In this document: piece after piece, positions 1 to 10,803 of the stretch | Layout of the letters: each line of letters opens with the position of its first letter | How positions within the stretch are numbered: position 1 is the first letter of the stretch | Source: Diphasiastrum complanatum | Lineage: Eukaryota > Streptophyta > Lycopodiopsida > Lycopodiales > Lycopodiaceae | DNA length: 64,000 nt | Direction of reading: 5' to 3' | NCBI GenBank assembly: GCA_029204225.1 | Contig: CM055105.1 | Location: 50,282,745-50,346,744 of the forward strand | Program-made: the position numbers and the translations under genes | Notes under the pieces: generated by a model | Database searches by the model: none | What the model was told of the DNA's origin: nothing | Seen by the model: the letters and a program-made list of their open reading frames with translations, nothing else

Positions 1-585
1 GATAATTAAAAGTCAATAAAAGGACTTTAGACCTTTTTACGGGACTTTTAATGTCGTAGGCCTAAATGTCAAGTTAGTGAATAAAGTTGGGTTTCCCTCC
101 AATTTTGGATGGTTCCCACTCTTTTCTAAATTTGAATAATTAGGGAGGTAGAAATGGACCAATAGGATTCTGAGGCCAGGGTCCTCCTCTCTACTATAAA
201 AAGGGACCAACTCGAGTTTCCTACACATGCACATATCTTCATTTCAATAAAGCAGATTGGTTCTCTTGTGAAATGGATTTATAAATGTCCTTGTTCTCTA
301 TCACTTTTCCTCCATCTCTCAATGGTTTTATCGTGTCTGCTAATTGTTGGATCTGAGTATTATTGGGTATGCTTCATCGTGGATCTTAGTGTTAATGATT
401 GTAGTGTTCATGCTTAGGGTTAATGGATGTTATAGTTAGATGTGAATCTTCCATTCATGCTGAATTCTGAGATATGCTACCGTTCTTATGGGAACGAACC
501 TACGCGTAACAACCAACTTCATTTCCTTGATGCTAGATTGATTAGATCTTGGGTTGAGGATAGGCAAGGTAAGAAATCCACTACA
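1..585 (+). repeat. 5' LTR (partial) of a Gypsy element of Tat/Athila type
   Basis: This stretch ends in CTACA directly before a primer-binding site, as an LTR should. It carries a TATA-like box (CTATAAAAAG, about 195-204) and, some 45 bp later, a polyadenylation-type AATAAA (about 245-250), the order expected across an LTR R region. The left end lies outside the window, so neither a TG start nor a target duplication can be checked. I saw no second copy of this LTR in the window. The LTR call therefore rests on the junction with the primer site and on the downstream gag. Confidence 0.55.
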
Positions 586-589
586 ATTT

Positions 590-607
590 TGGCGCCGTTG
601 CTGAGGA
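590..607 (+). other. Primer-binding site, Asp-tRNA type
   Basis: TGGCGCCGTTGCTGAGGA differs at one or two positions from the TGGCGCCGTTGCCGGGGA primer site used by plant Athila/Tat Gypsy elements, which pairs with the 3' end of tRNA-Asp. It lies 4 bp after the CA end of the proposed LTR, so it marks the start of minus-strand DNA synthesis and fixes the element's orientation as plus. Confidence 0.7.
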
Positions 608-2620
608 GCTACGCCAATTTTTCAGTTTGCAGCATTTTTGTTGGATGGTTAGCTTGTTGTTGGAAATATTTCTAGTGTGTGCGGTGGCTAGATCTACTTA
701 CAGGTGTAGTATAGGGATGTAGAGATTCGTCCACTTTTTAAGTTTCTACCAATGTTCAAACAGAAATGCGAAACTAAGAAGTAATGACGGAAGCATTAAG
801 GCTTACCCAACTAGTGCTCAAAACGGAAATGAAACTATCTAAGGTGACAAAATACAAACCCTTGCTAAGGCTTACCCAATTAGCAAGGTGTTTAATCTAA
901 ATTCTACTTAACACCCAAAGGGTAATAAAATAATATTGCGGCTAATATTAAGCAAATAAGCAATAAAGAACATGCCACAATAAACCGATGAAAAGGAGAC
1001 AAGAGGAGGCCCGACCACCTTCCCTCAAGCTATGCACCTTTCCAAAGGGACATAGAATGATAATTCTCCAAAATAGAGAGCAAGATAGCCTAATCTCAAA
1101 AGTGTTGGTTACAATGCAAATACTTCTCCTTTTATGGCAAGGAGGGTCTTCCATAAGTGTCTACTAACTTATGGGACTAATATGTTTCTAGCTTTTCAAG
1201 AACTTCTAACTTAGGATTTAGAACTTCAAATTTGTTAACTTAGAAAAACTTAAGATAAAATATCTCTAATCTTAAGTTTCCTAAGTCTAAGTTCTAAATC
1301 TAAGTTTAAGCTATTTTATTATTATTTAAGCTTCTACTCACATGCCATGGCTTGAAGTTTATTGACAGATACTCATACGTGGTCTTACAAAACCCATGCC
1401 ACGGAGTTTTATTATTACTTTTTATTTTCTCTGTGTTAGCACAGTTGCTAACACTTGCATTAGTCATCTTGTCATGGCATGAAGAGTGTTAAATCTGCAT
1501 TTAGGATTAGTTTGGGAGTGATTTTGCCTCATTTGAGTAGATTTGCTTGTTTGAAATCTAATCTGATTATGGAACATAAAAAGCTATTTAGATCACCAAT
1601 TTAAGATCTATTTGGATTTGAGATATCAGAAAAAAGAACAAAAATCGGTCAAATTTGCCAGATTTTGGTCAAAAGGAGACAAAAATCGTCATTAGAGTTG
1701 ATAACTTTTTTCTCTCTTTCAAGAAATGTTCGCCGAGTTGCAGGCACCTTCGATTTTGATCACAAAACCTTCACTTTGAAGGGAAAACAATCCTTTCTAG
1801 CAGATTTTCAGAAACATTAGGAAAACCACCAAAAAATATCAAAAAATCACCAAAACTCTAAAAATAAAAAAAAAAGAACCTTCGACCGATTCACTGTGCA
1901 TAGGTGTGATTCAGATCTATCTATTGCCAGGTCAACGAAGAATAATATTAGAAATAGAAGGTTTTTTAGAGGATCTATTGTCATATTGTTATATTTTTGT
2001 CAAAAAGGTCTCTTTTTTGCAAATATATCAACATTACTCTTGATTATTCGCTAGACCCTTCACCGACTTACGAGATTATCCTATTTATAGTAATTTACTA
2101 TTTTTGAGTTCAACGAACATTCATTCTATCCGGATCATAGAAAATCTCTATTTTTATCCTCGTCAAACTACAGAAACTGTGCATTTATGAGTCGGGAACC
2201 TTTTCTAGCTCTACCCTAGCTTTATCTGTGTCAAATTCTCAATCTGAGAGTTTGGCAAAGGTTATTTCCATAGAATTTGTCAAAAAAACATGATCAGAGA
2301 GTTTTTTTTTACCAAAAATAACACTGTTGAACCTTCGCCGAGTTAGCCTTCTCCTACATAACCTTCACAGTACTATTTTTAGGTTCTGATTTTTCAGATC
2401 AAGTCTCTGTCAAATTTTGGGTTAAATCTGATTCAATCTGATTTTGATTATGAGAATTTTTCATTTTGAGACGTATCGAACGGTTGGTCTTAGGAATCTT
2501 TTCACGATATAGGAATCTGATTCTCATCAAGCGGAAGAGATCTAGCAGATTTGATTTGAGATAGTTCTTGATTGAAAATCTAGATCCAATCTCATTGTCT
2601 GCTTGATCTAATATGTAAAG
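608..2620 (+). other. Long non-coding leader of the Gypsy element
   Basis: About 2 kb between the primer site and the gag start codon with no supportable gene. A long leader is common in Tat-lineage elements. The words TTCGCCGAGTT (about 1730 and 2334) and a related TTCACCGACTT (about 2054) occur here and again near 8.1-8.4 kb. The rest is AT-rich and featureless to me. Confidence 0.4.
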
Positions 2621-4533
2621 ATGGCAGCCCTTGGAGGTGCTCCTCAGGAAGTCAATCCAATCATTGTTAGGAGAGCACCCCATTTGGATCTACCCAAATA
2701 CAATGGATTAACAGATCCAGTTAGATTTCTTCAGATCTATTCTGAATCTTGTGAAGTCTATGGCGAAGTTTTTCCCCATGATAAACTTAAGCTATTTCCA
2801 AAGACTAGTACTATAATTAAAATGAAACTGAGCGTACAGATTGGGAGACTGTGAAAGGAGCCCTTATCACACGGTTCAAACCATAAAAATTTATGGAAGA
2901 CCCTTTCTTACTTTTAAGTAAAATTAAAATAGAAAAGTGAAAAATGGTTCGAGATTACATTGAACGTGTTAAACGTCTCAGATCTAAGTGCGAACCTGAG
3001 CTGATTAATGAAAATGCCATGAGTATGTGATTTTTGTCAGGTCTACCTAAAAGGATCAGACGTGAGCTAAAGCGCCATAATGAGTGTGCAATTTTGCAAA
3101 ACGCTATGGACAATGCAATTCGGGAGGAGGATGAAGATTCAGACGATGAGCCAAATATCAGTATATTGCCTTATACAGCAGGGCAGACCACTATGACATC
3201 CACTACTATTGCATCAACGAATGTCAACACTACTGTAAAGATGATGCTCAACGAGTTTGAGAAACTGGGGAACAAACCAACAGAAACAGATGGAAAAGTT
3301 GCAGTTGCAATTTGATGAGAAGATCAAAGCCTTGGAAGATTTCCATGGCCAAGCGAACAAGGAACCAGAGAAGTTTGTCAAGACTTTTTCTACCAGGAAA
3401 AATGTCTGGTGTTCCATTTGTACGGGGAATCACACAATGAATGAGTGTCCTCAATTGACAAAACAAATGGAAATCAGTATATGCCACTTGTGTAATTCGC
3501 CTGATCATGAAACTGCTTTTTGCAACTTCAATCCTCGGATAATTCAGCAACGGTATGCCTAGATACGATATCGAGAACCACTTTATGGAGGAAATCTAGT
3601 AGCTAGACCTCGTCAATCTACTCTTGGATACCTGAAACGATTAGCCTTACATGTCCCACCAATTGGCAATCTGCTCTTCTTGCCAATTTGATGGAACCAG
3701 AACCTTACAGAAGTGCCGAGCAATGGAGCTATAGTAATAATCATGAAGGTGGATCTTCAAAACAATATGCTATTTATGTTGCCGCGCAACAACAAGCATC
3801 TAGAAACTGGACCAGAGCATCACTTGGATGCTTTGCATGTGGAGAAAATCACAGAGTTGCAAAATGTCCAAACAAAGACAAATTTGTACCATTCTGTCAT
3901 GACTATGGTTATGGACATTGCTACAAGGAATGCCCAGCAAGACCAAAGCCACCACCGACTGCAGCTCCTGTAAATTTGATAACAATCAAGCAAACACCAG
4001 TAGCTCAGAATGAACCAAGTGTACCCTTGATGGTAGTTACCAGAGCACAGAAGCAAGAAGAACCTGTAGCAGATCTAGCACCTGCTGATTCTATACCATT
4101 AACTGATATACCAACATCATCTGGAGTATATCCAAATGTTCATGCAGAACAAAGAAGATATTAGGATATGAGACAGTGGATTAAACATTTGCAAGAAGAA
4201 GAGGATCTTGAAGCTGCTAGGGCAACAACCGAAGTTCATTCTTCACCAGTGCAACCACCAAATAATTCACGTACAGATATGAATGCTCAGTTGCATCATC
4301 ATGAAGAACCCTTCAAGATGACTGAACCGAAAGTGCCGCAAACAGAACTGCTCATGAATATTTTGTCTAGTAAGATCAATATTCTGTTGGGAGAGTTTCT
4401 GAAGTTGGTGCCAAAAGAAAAAGAAGTATTAGCACAAAAGTCAACTCAAGCTGAATCCAAAGTCCATCAAGAGCCATTTTTTTGTGCTGTATTTGAAGAA
4501 TCTAATAAAGTACTCCATGTCGAAGCAGCTTGA
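2621..4533 (+). pseudogene. Degenerate Gypsy gag with multiple zinc knuckles
   Basis: The ATG at 2621 opens a gag-like N-terminus (MAALGGAPQEVNP..., then LPKYNGLTDP). The frame is then broken by stops and shifts near 2852, 3029 and 3315. Downstream pieces are clearly capsid/nucleocapsid: a basic stretch at 3034-3300, then zinc knuckles CSICTGNHTMNEC and CHLCNSPDHETAFC (about 3415-3530) and CFACGENHRVAKC (about 3829-3870), followed by a half-degraded CHDYGYGHCYKEC. Gag would coat and package the element's RNA in cytoplasmic particles. The tail (4168-4533) is Gln/Glu-rich with no domain I recognise. Several knuckles rather than one is unusual but fits some Tat-type elements. No protease, reverse transcriptase or RNase H follows, so the element could not move by itself. 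Confidence 0.6.
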
Positions 4534-7076
4534 AAAAGTGAACAAAAAAATATCACCTGGCCGATACAACACATGCAATTTTCTAATTAAGCAACCAAAT
4601 TTGGGGCTCTGCCCTTAAGTTTGGGCCCAACTGCAAAAAGCCCCTATTGGTGCCCATTCATGAAGAGGTGCACCTCTTTGGGTCCCAGCCTTCCGTAGCA
4701 TTAGAGAGGGCCAGCCTCTATGTAACATCATTCATCTTCTTGGAGAGAGAGAGTGAGAGAAGATAAACTTGTGCATAGAAAGAGTTTGTGGAGGAGGAAA
4801 GACGAAATGAGAAGAAGCAAGGCTGTTTGATCCCTGCTTAGTGCCTCCCATTTCTACTTCTGTCAATGGTTTTACTATTTCATTATTATTGATCTGTTTC
4901 TTAGTCTTTAGCATTGTGTTTATTCTTGGATCATTGTTTGTGGATTGTGATTTTATGCCCTTGGTGCCTATAACACTTTGTTGCAGGCTGTGAGGATTTG
5001 GAAGCCTTCTAATCTTGGTTGCAGGCTTGCAAAATTGTTGGAAGTTTTGTTGTCTCATTGAAGGGACAGAGATTTGATTCTGAAAGATTGAACTTTGTTT
5101 GCAATCTACTTGCTAGTAATATTGTTGTTTTGTGTGTGTAGTGAATCATAAGCCATCTACTGCTCCTTGTTTGGAAAGTATGGATGGTGAGTCGCAGACC
5201 AGTGCATTGATTGATGGAGGTTTTAAAGTGATGAGCAGATGCACACTTCAAATGATCAAAGTCGGACTCCTGAGCTTTCGTTCTGAAAGGAAGTCTCTTT
5301 CCTTGAGTCAGAAGTGTTTGAGCGGATGAAAGAAACTTAGGTTTTATTAGATCTGTCTGTGTGGAACACAACAAACCTGCTTGATTGGCGCTACCACATG
5401 AAATGTTTCCCTACCCTCAATGCACTGGAAGCTGACGACTCGTTTATTCTAGACCAGAAGTCCGTTGGAGCTTGGTGCAGATGTAAGCGATGCGTGAAGA
5501 AAGATGCTAGTTGCAAGCCATTATAAAGCTGACAATACTTCCTACCTAGAGAGGAGCGATGCAGATCCTCAAGCCCTCAGAAATTCGATTATGAAGGTTG
5601 TTGGCAGACACTGTTTTGCTGTCCTGAAGGCCTGATTCTATCCACGCTCAGGTGCTGCTTGCTGTGTGTGAATAGAAGGCGATGACAAAAGATAGGTTGC
5701 AGACCAAATCATGTTCTGAGCATCGTGGAAGCCCTACGCCCATGAGCAAATTGCTCCATACGCGAACTCCTTTCTGAAGGTCTGATTTACCAATGCTTCT
5801 GCAACGACAGATTTCTGTGAACTGGATCTAAGATTGAAGTTAGTGTGAAGGAGGACGATGGTGCTTTGAGAATGTACAATCTGCAATGAACAACCTGTGA
5901 AGGCCGTTGGACCCAATCTAAAGACTGAAAGACTTTTTGATCACGTTGTGGCCCTGTGTCTTTGTGAAGCCCACGAGGCGATTTGCTTATTGTGAATTCA
6001 TGCCTTCTGCATGGAATTATTTGGGAATGTGCAGACCTGATGTGACTGGGTCTTTGCTGATACATAACCCTGCGGCTAACTCTTCTTTCTTGGCCCGAGG
6101 CCTATTGAAGAACGTGCCATCATACAAACTCTACCCATTATCCTTACCTACCTGCGATTTTGCCAATTTTTCCTGATCTGTGCTCCACCTGTGGCTCCCT
6201 ACTACATTTTGGGAGTTATTTGAGACCCTTCTCTTGCTTACCTGCGGATCTACTACGGCCAATTTCCTTACCTGCGGCCATCTCACACTATCCCCATGAT
6301 CATTCTATGCTGCCTAACCACGATCAATCCCTGTCTGCGAGTTTGTTTAGAACCTATTTGCATCCCATTTCATGCTTGCGGGCGAATCCCTGCCTTAAGG
6401 CCGCTCTATGGGCTGTGCCATCTTATTACCTACCTATCGCAGGCTATCTTGTGGTCTATTCCAAACTCTATCTATTTTTACCGGAGTTTCATTTTCCACT
6501 GGCAACCCTTTCTTGCCTACCCATCGATGTCCGAATTGTGGCTTATCGAAATTTGGCCCTACGGTGCTAGACAGAAGTTGCAGTTCTTAGCTTTGGGGAT
6601 TTCTATGATTCCAAAATTGTGAAACTCTATAGTATCTTTATGGTCTCATTACAAACCATACTACCATTAGTAACAAACATTCCTGAAGCCTATGCAAATG
6701 GGTGAGATGACGATTAGGCGTTTATTCAAAATCTAAACCTATTTTACCTCATTCGTTAAGTGAATTTCAGCTTATACACGAGTCATGCTTGTAGGTCTCA
6801 TCGGTATCTCAAAAGCCAGAGCTTACACGCGTGACCTCTTGTTCATTTCAAAGTTCTCTAGGCTATATCTGAAAATTGCCTGTTGACCGTTAGAAATTTG
6901 TCTTGTTGATTGCCATTGGAAGTGCCGGTGGTCATGAACGCTGTATTTTTGACTCATTGTGGCATAGACCGACTTCCATTAGAATTTCCCTAGATTGATA
7001 GCCTATTTGGGGGTCGTTTTATAATCCTTCAATGTGTCAACAAGATAATCAATCAGATTTGAGCTAGATTTCATTA
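4534..7076 (+). other. Region replacing pol in the Gypsy relic; no gene recognised
   Basis: Pol would be expected here, yet I find no protease, reverse transcriptase or RNase H motif in any frame. A purine-rich GAGAGAGAGTGAGAGA stretch lies near 4742-4760. Between 6140 and 6440 a word like TTACCTGCGG recurs several times, which suggests short degenerate repeats. Open stretches of 100-136 codons exist but overlap in different frames and show no domain. This may be foreign sequence picked up by the element or a decayed deletion junction. Confidence 0.3.
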
Positions 7077-7895
7077 TTGGATCAAACTTTAGATACACCG
7101 ATCACTTTTCCATTGAATGTAGCTTGGATATCAACGGAGCCTATACCAGATCTGATTAAAGATGAACTCATTCCTGTGAGTCATGCCTTGACTTATGATG
7201 ACAATGCAAAACTTATTGATGAGCAGATTCTAAATCATATGGATCCGACCATATTTGGAGTGCGTAATATTCCTAATGAACCAACAATAAAACCACTAAA
7301 AGCAGTTATATTGAAGGAAGACAAGATCACAGGTTCAATGACGAAGAAACAAGCCAAGCAACATTATAATACGGTCCTAAAATGGAAAAACTCTCCTCAA
7401 AAGATTGATTCAAAGAATGTGCCACCCTTACTGGATAAAGGCAAAAGAAAAGTTGACGAAGATTTCTCAAGTCAGAGTTCTAGCAAGACATCACCGTCTA
7501 GGAAGTCTTCACCTTCAAAGAACAGTTTATCTTCTCGAAAGTCATCGCCTCCATGATCGATTCTTGCTAAGGCAGCAGAGAAAGCCTGCCGGAAAGCATG
7601 GCACGATCATCGATTACACAAAAAGGACCTTAAAGAAGGAGATCTAGCACTGATGTACAAAACCAAGCTGATCAAGGAAAAATTGAAGTTTACCGATGAA
7701 GGCCCGTATAAAGTGAAGGAAATCTTGAACTACGGAGTAGTAATTCTTGGACACTTGGATGGAAAACGTTTTGATACTTTCGTTGAATGGCAGCCAATTA
7801 CGCAAGTTTTGGCAACCTGCTCCGCCAGTTCAGCAAGCATGATCCAAATGATTTTTTATTTTTATTTGTTCTTGTTTTCACTACTTAATTGTTAA
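7077..7895 (+). pseudogene. Gypsy integrase C-terminal remnant behind a Ser-rich segment
   Basis: One reading frame of about 272 codons is broken by a single in-frame TGA at 7554-7556. The second part reads as an integrase C-terminal domain: a basic helix (AAEKACRKAWHDHRLHKK), then LKEGDLALMYKTKL and EGPYKVKEILNYGVV, which match the 'GDLVLLY...GPYxV' core that follows the catalytic domain of Ty3/Gypsy integrases and binds DNA. The first part (7077-7553) is acidic and then Ser/Pro/Lys-rich, and I do not recognise it. The catalytic DDE core is absent. This remnant confirms that the relic is a plus-strand Gypsy element and that what follows lies downstream of pol. Confidence 0.6.
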
Positions 7896-8737
7896 TTTCT
7901 TTTGGAAAAGACAATATGGAAAAAAAAAAGATAAGAAAAAACGAAGACAAAATGAGAAAAAAAATGAGCAAAAGTCAGAAATATCATCAAATCAAAAAAA
8001 TTGAAGAAAAACATTTTTAGGAGTCAAATCTTTATAGGAAAATGACTTGGAAAATTATATTTTTGGTCATTTTCTGCACAAACTATGTTTAGAATTGTTC
8101 GCCGAGTTTTCAAAAACAAGTTCCACCTCAGATATACCCTTACTGACTTGGGCGAACGTTCTTTTCACCAGTTGGTATCTGTTTTGGAGTTAGGCAAATG
8201 ATCAGCAATATGCCATTTTGGGAACCTTTGCCGAGCACCTTACTCTCCTCAGAAACAGTTGTCGACATGCCTGATGAATTTAAAATTCCAAAAATAGGTT
8301 GGCTATAGGTCTAGATCCTGAAAATTTGCATTTATGATAGTACTTGGGCGAAGGATCCTCATGGGTGAAGATTCAGACCTGAAAAACGTTCGCCGGATAG
8401 ATTCAGAGCTTAAAAAACTTTCGCTGAGATTTTTATAGCCTATTTTCACAGTTTCAAACAAGCCTGCAAATTTTTATTCAGAATTGATCAACCAAACTAG
8501 TATTCTGTGTAGTGGACCCTCCAAATTCACCTATAAGTTGGCTGAATTCAATTCATTTCTCACTTGTGCTAGCGGAGCTCTTGCCAATTTTTCTCGTGAC
8601 CAAAACTTTCTGCCCACTTTTTTTTATCTTCTAATATACACTCACACTTACTGTCTAGCCACCAAGTCTTCTACCGACACCTCTTAGTCTCCAAAATACT
8701 CTGTTCATCGTGGTGTTCCAACTGCAACGGACACATC
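7896..8737 (+). other. Post-integrase spacer with recurring TTCGCC words
   Basis: No gene. The stretch is A-rich at 7918-7990, then holds repeated words in both orientations: GTTCGCCGAGTT (about 8097), ACTTGGGCGAACG (about 8147), CTTTGCCGAGCACC (about 8227), ACTTGGGCGAAGG (about 8342), CGTTCGCCGGATAG (about 8388) and CTTTCGCTGAG (about 8419). The same words occur in the element's leader, see findings. Confidence 0.4.
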
Positions 8738-10107
8738 ATGATGCTCCCTAGTGCAAGCATGGTCGCTCAATGGACGACTCTTGCCGAGCCTTTGCTCACG
8801 ACAATGAGCATCTACGAGCATGTCTTTTTTGGGAAAATAAACATGCATTTCATTACCATGGCCTTTAGCACGTGGACCGAGGCCAAGTCTAAGTTTTATG
8901 TCACCTTCCAAAATACTACACACAAGGTGCGTGTTACTGAAGCCTCCCTTGCTGCCATAGGCATCACATCTAGCAACCAGCCATCTCCAAACCATAAGCA
9001 TGCCAAGAATGTGATCAAGCCGTTCGTTGACACCTCAGTTGAGTTATACTGGACTCATGATGCGTATCTCCTAGACTCCATCCTAGATCTTGTCACCCAG
9101 GTGCAGCCTAGCTTATGAACAACTTCCTGATGGTTGGCAACCTCAGGAAGAAACGAATTGCTTCACAAATCCTGCATCGTCTTGTTAAATCCAACTCCAA
9201 GATAGGATCTAGCCCCCTCGAGCCTTATAATTGGTATAAGATGGTCTTTGGAGCGTTGAAGAGGGCAATCAAGGAGAACACTACGCAGCAATTTGCAGCT
9301 GGACCTCTCATCTCTCTATTATCCACCTCGTACCTAGAGGACAAGGTCCGTGGGTTTGTTGCCAATTTCTATCTATCTATGAAGAACCACCGACAGAGTC
9401 GTCTCACTAGGCCTCTACTAGTCATCGTCGTCCACGCAGCGAGATCGTCATTCCTGACTTGCCTTCCATGCCACGTCGAAAGACTAGGCATACATCTTCA
9501 GCTGTGCTTCCACCGCCCGCTACTAACCGCACTAAACTACCTATTCCCCCCGCCTTTGATGCTTCCCTTGCCTCTACTTCCTCTCAAGGACAATCTGTGA
9601 CCATTGGGACTACCATTCCTATCACAGCTGCCCAGGCCGCCTTGCCCCCACACACGAGTGCCGTTTTTCCAAATACCTAGTATTTCATGGACATGTTTGA
9701 TGATTTCGACTCCCTTGGGACCTCAGAAGATTTTGCAATGCCCTAGAGCCTGCGCCCTTTGAACTCCAATCCCCCGGAAGAGGATTCGAGATTGTCCATG
9801 ATTTTGAAGCTATTTTTGAAGAAACCTTCCCCAAAGAGCCACAAGAAACTGAAGCAGCTCAGGCACCAGCCACAATTTGGGTCGGGCAAGCTGTCAAATC
9901 ACCAAAGCAGTTCGACGCCACAGTGCCTGAGGGATATGAAGAAGGAGATATCTTTGCAGAAGAGAAATTACAGGAACCTGCTCCACGCCAACAAAGGACA
10001 ATACCACCAGGTCCTTCTGTTGTTACCACCTCCACGACAGTAGATTCTGGTGATGCTCTAGGTTTAGTCTCAAGCCTGTAGTCTCAAGCTTGGCACAAGT
10101 GATCTAG
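8738..10107 (+). pseudogene. Accessory ORF of the Gypsy relic, 5' part (unrecognised)
   Basis: A chain of three or four frames read with small shifts: 8738-9115 (MMLPSASMVAQWTTLAEP..., a globular-looking N-terminus), 9115-9400 (ending near KVRGFVANFYLSM), then a Pro/Ala/Thr-rich linker (9459-9680) and an acidic Glu/Pro-rich stretch (about 9765-10060 in a frame reading ...IFEETFPKEPQETEAAQ...). I recognise no family. Its place after the integrase remnant is where Athila-like and some Tat-like elements carry an extra 3' ORF. A young Copia insertion interrupts it at 10107; the matching 3' half resumes at 16265. It is broken by frameshifts and surely non-functional. An alternative is a host gene fragment captured by the element. 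Confidence 0.45.
10104..10107. other. Target-site duplication, left copy
   Basis: CTAG before the left LTR is repeated at 16265-16268 after the right LTR. Copia elements usually make 5-bp duplications; only 4 bp match clearly here (TCTAG versus CTAGT). Confidence 0.75.
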
Positions 10108-10789
10108 TGTGAAAATTACAGCAAATAAGGATCCTAAAACACTTGAAATGATGAGGGAAACAATAGATTATGATTTCATAAGATTAGCACAAGTTGAACC
10201 ATCAAAATCCATCAAAAATCTATGCTTGAACCTCACTAAATGGCCCAAATCCTTGAAGAAGGCTTCACACGTGTGAAAGTACGGCCTCCCACAGTCTGAT
10301 TACTGTACACCAGACCTACATTCAATCCTATAATCATTAGTAATCACAAGTACTCAAACAATTATGAACATAGAGAGCAATTGCACCATTATGAGAGAAA
10401 AAACATGAAATTGATTGATTGATTTTGGTGAGATATCATCACCTATATATACATGATCCATCACGGTTTTGGGCAGGTATGAGTAGCCCTAAACCTATCC
10501 CTAATGCTAATTTTGGTGGATCTTTCATCCCTACCAAGTTAGGGTTGGAATCTTGGAGATCCCTCAACAATGCAAAAACTACCAAAAATAGCTCCTATTT
10601 TTTCTCCCTTGTATCTAAGCATAATTTGGACTCATTCCAAAGGTTCTAACACTTATGTCTACTTGAGAACATCCTTATGAATGGAATCCTATGCTATTTG
10701 GCACGTGTGACAAGCCACACCATGACCATCTAACTATTTACAAGTCATATGACCAAAACTAGTCAAGCTAGAATTGTGAATTTTTAACA
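10108..10789 (-). repeat. Copia 3' LTR (element orientation)
   Basis: 682 bp, TGTGAAAATT...GAATTTTTAACA, an imperfect TGT/ACA inverted terminal pair. It is nearly identical to 15583-16264. Differences seen include GATTACTG/GAGTACTG, ATTGATTG/TTGCTTG, TTTTGGTG/TTTCGGTG, CATCCC/CATTCC, AAACTACC/AAATTACC, GTGACAAG/GTGATAAG and CACCATG/CATCATG. Confidence 0.93.
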
Positions 10790-10799
10790 CTCCTCCTCA
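10790..10799 (-). other. Polypurine tract of the Copia element
   Basis: On the minus strand TGAGGAGGAG lies directly against the 3' LTR, the expected place and composition for the primer of plus-strand DNA synthesis. Confidence 0.75.
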
Positions 10800-10803
10800 C
10801 TAT

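Noticed and set aside
6160-6622. Overlapping open frames of 108-136 codons
   Set aside because: Three overlapping frames, hydrophobic and repetitive, no motif; likely a by-product of local repeats.
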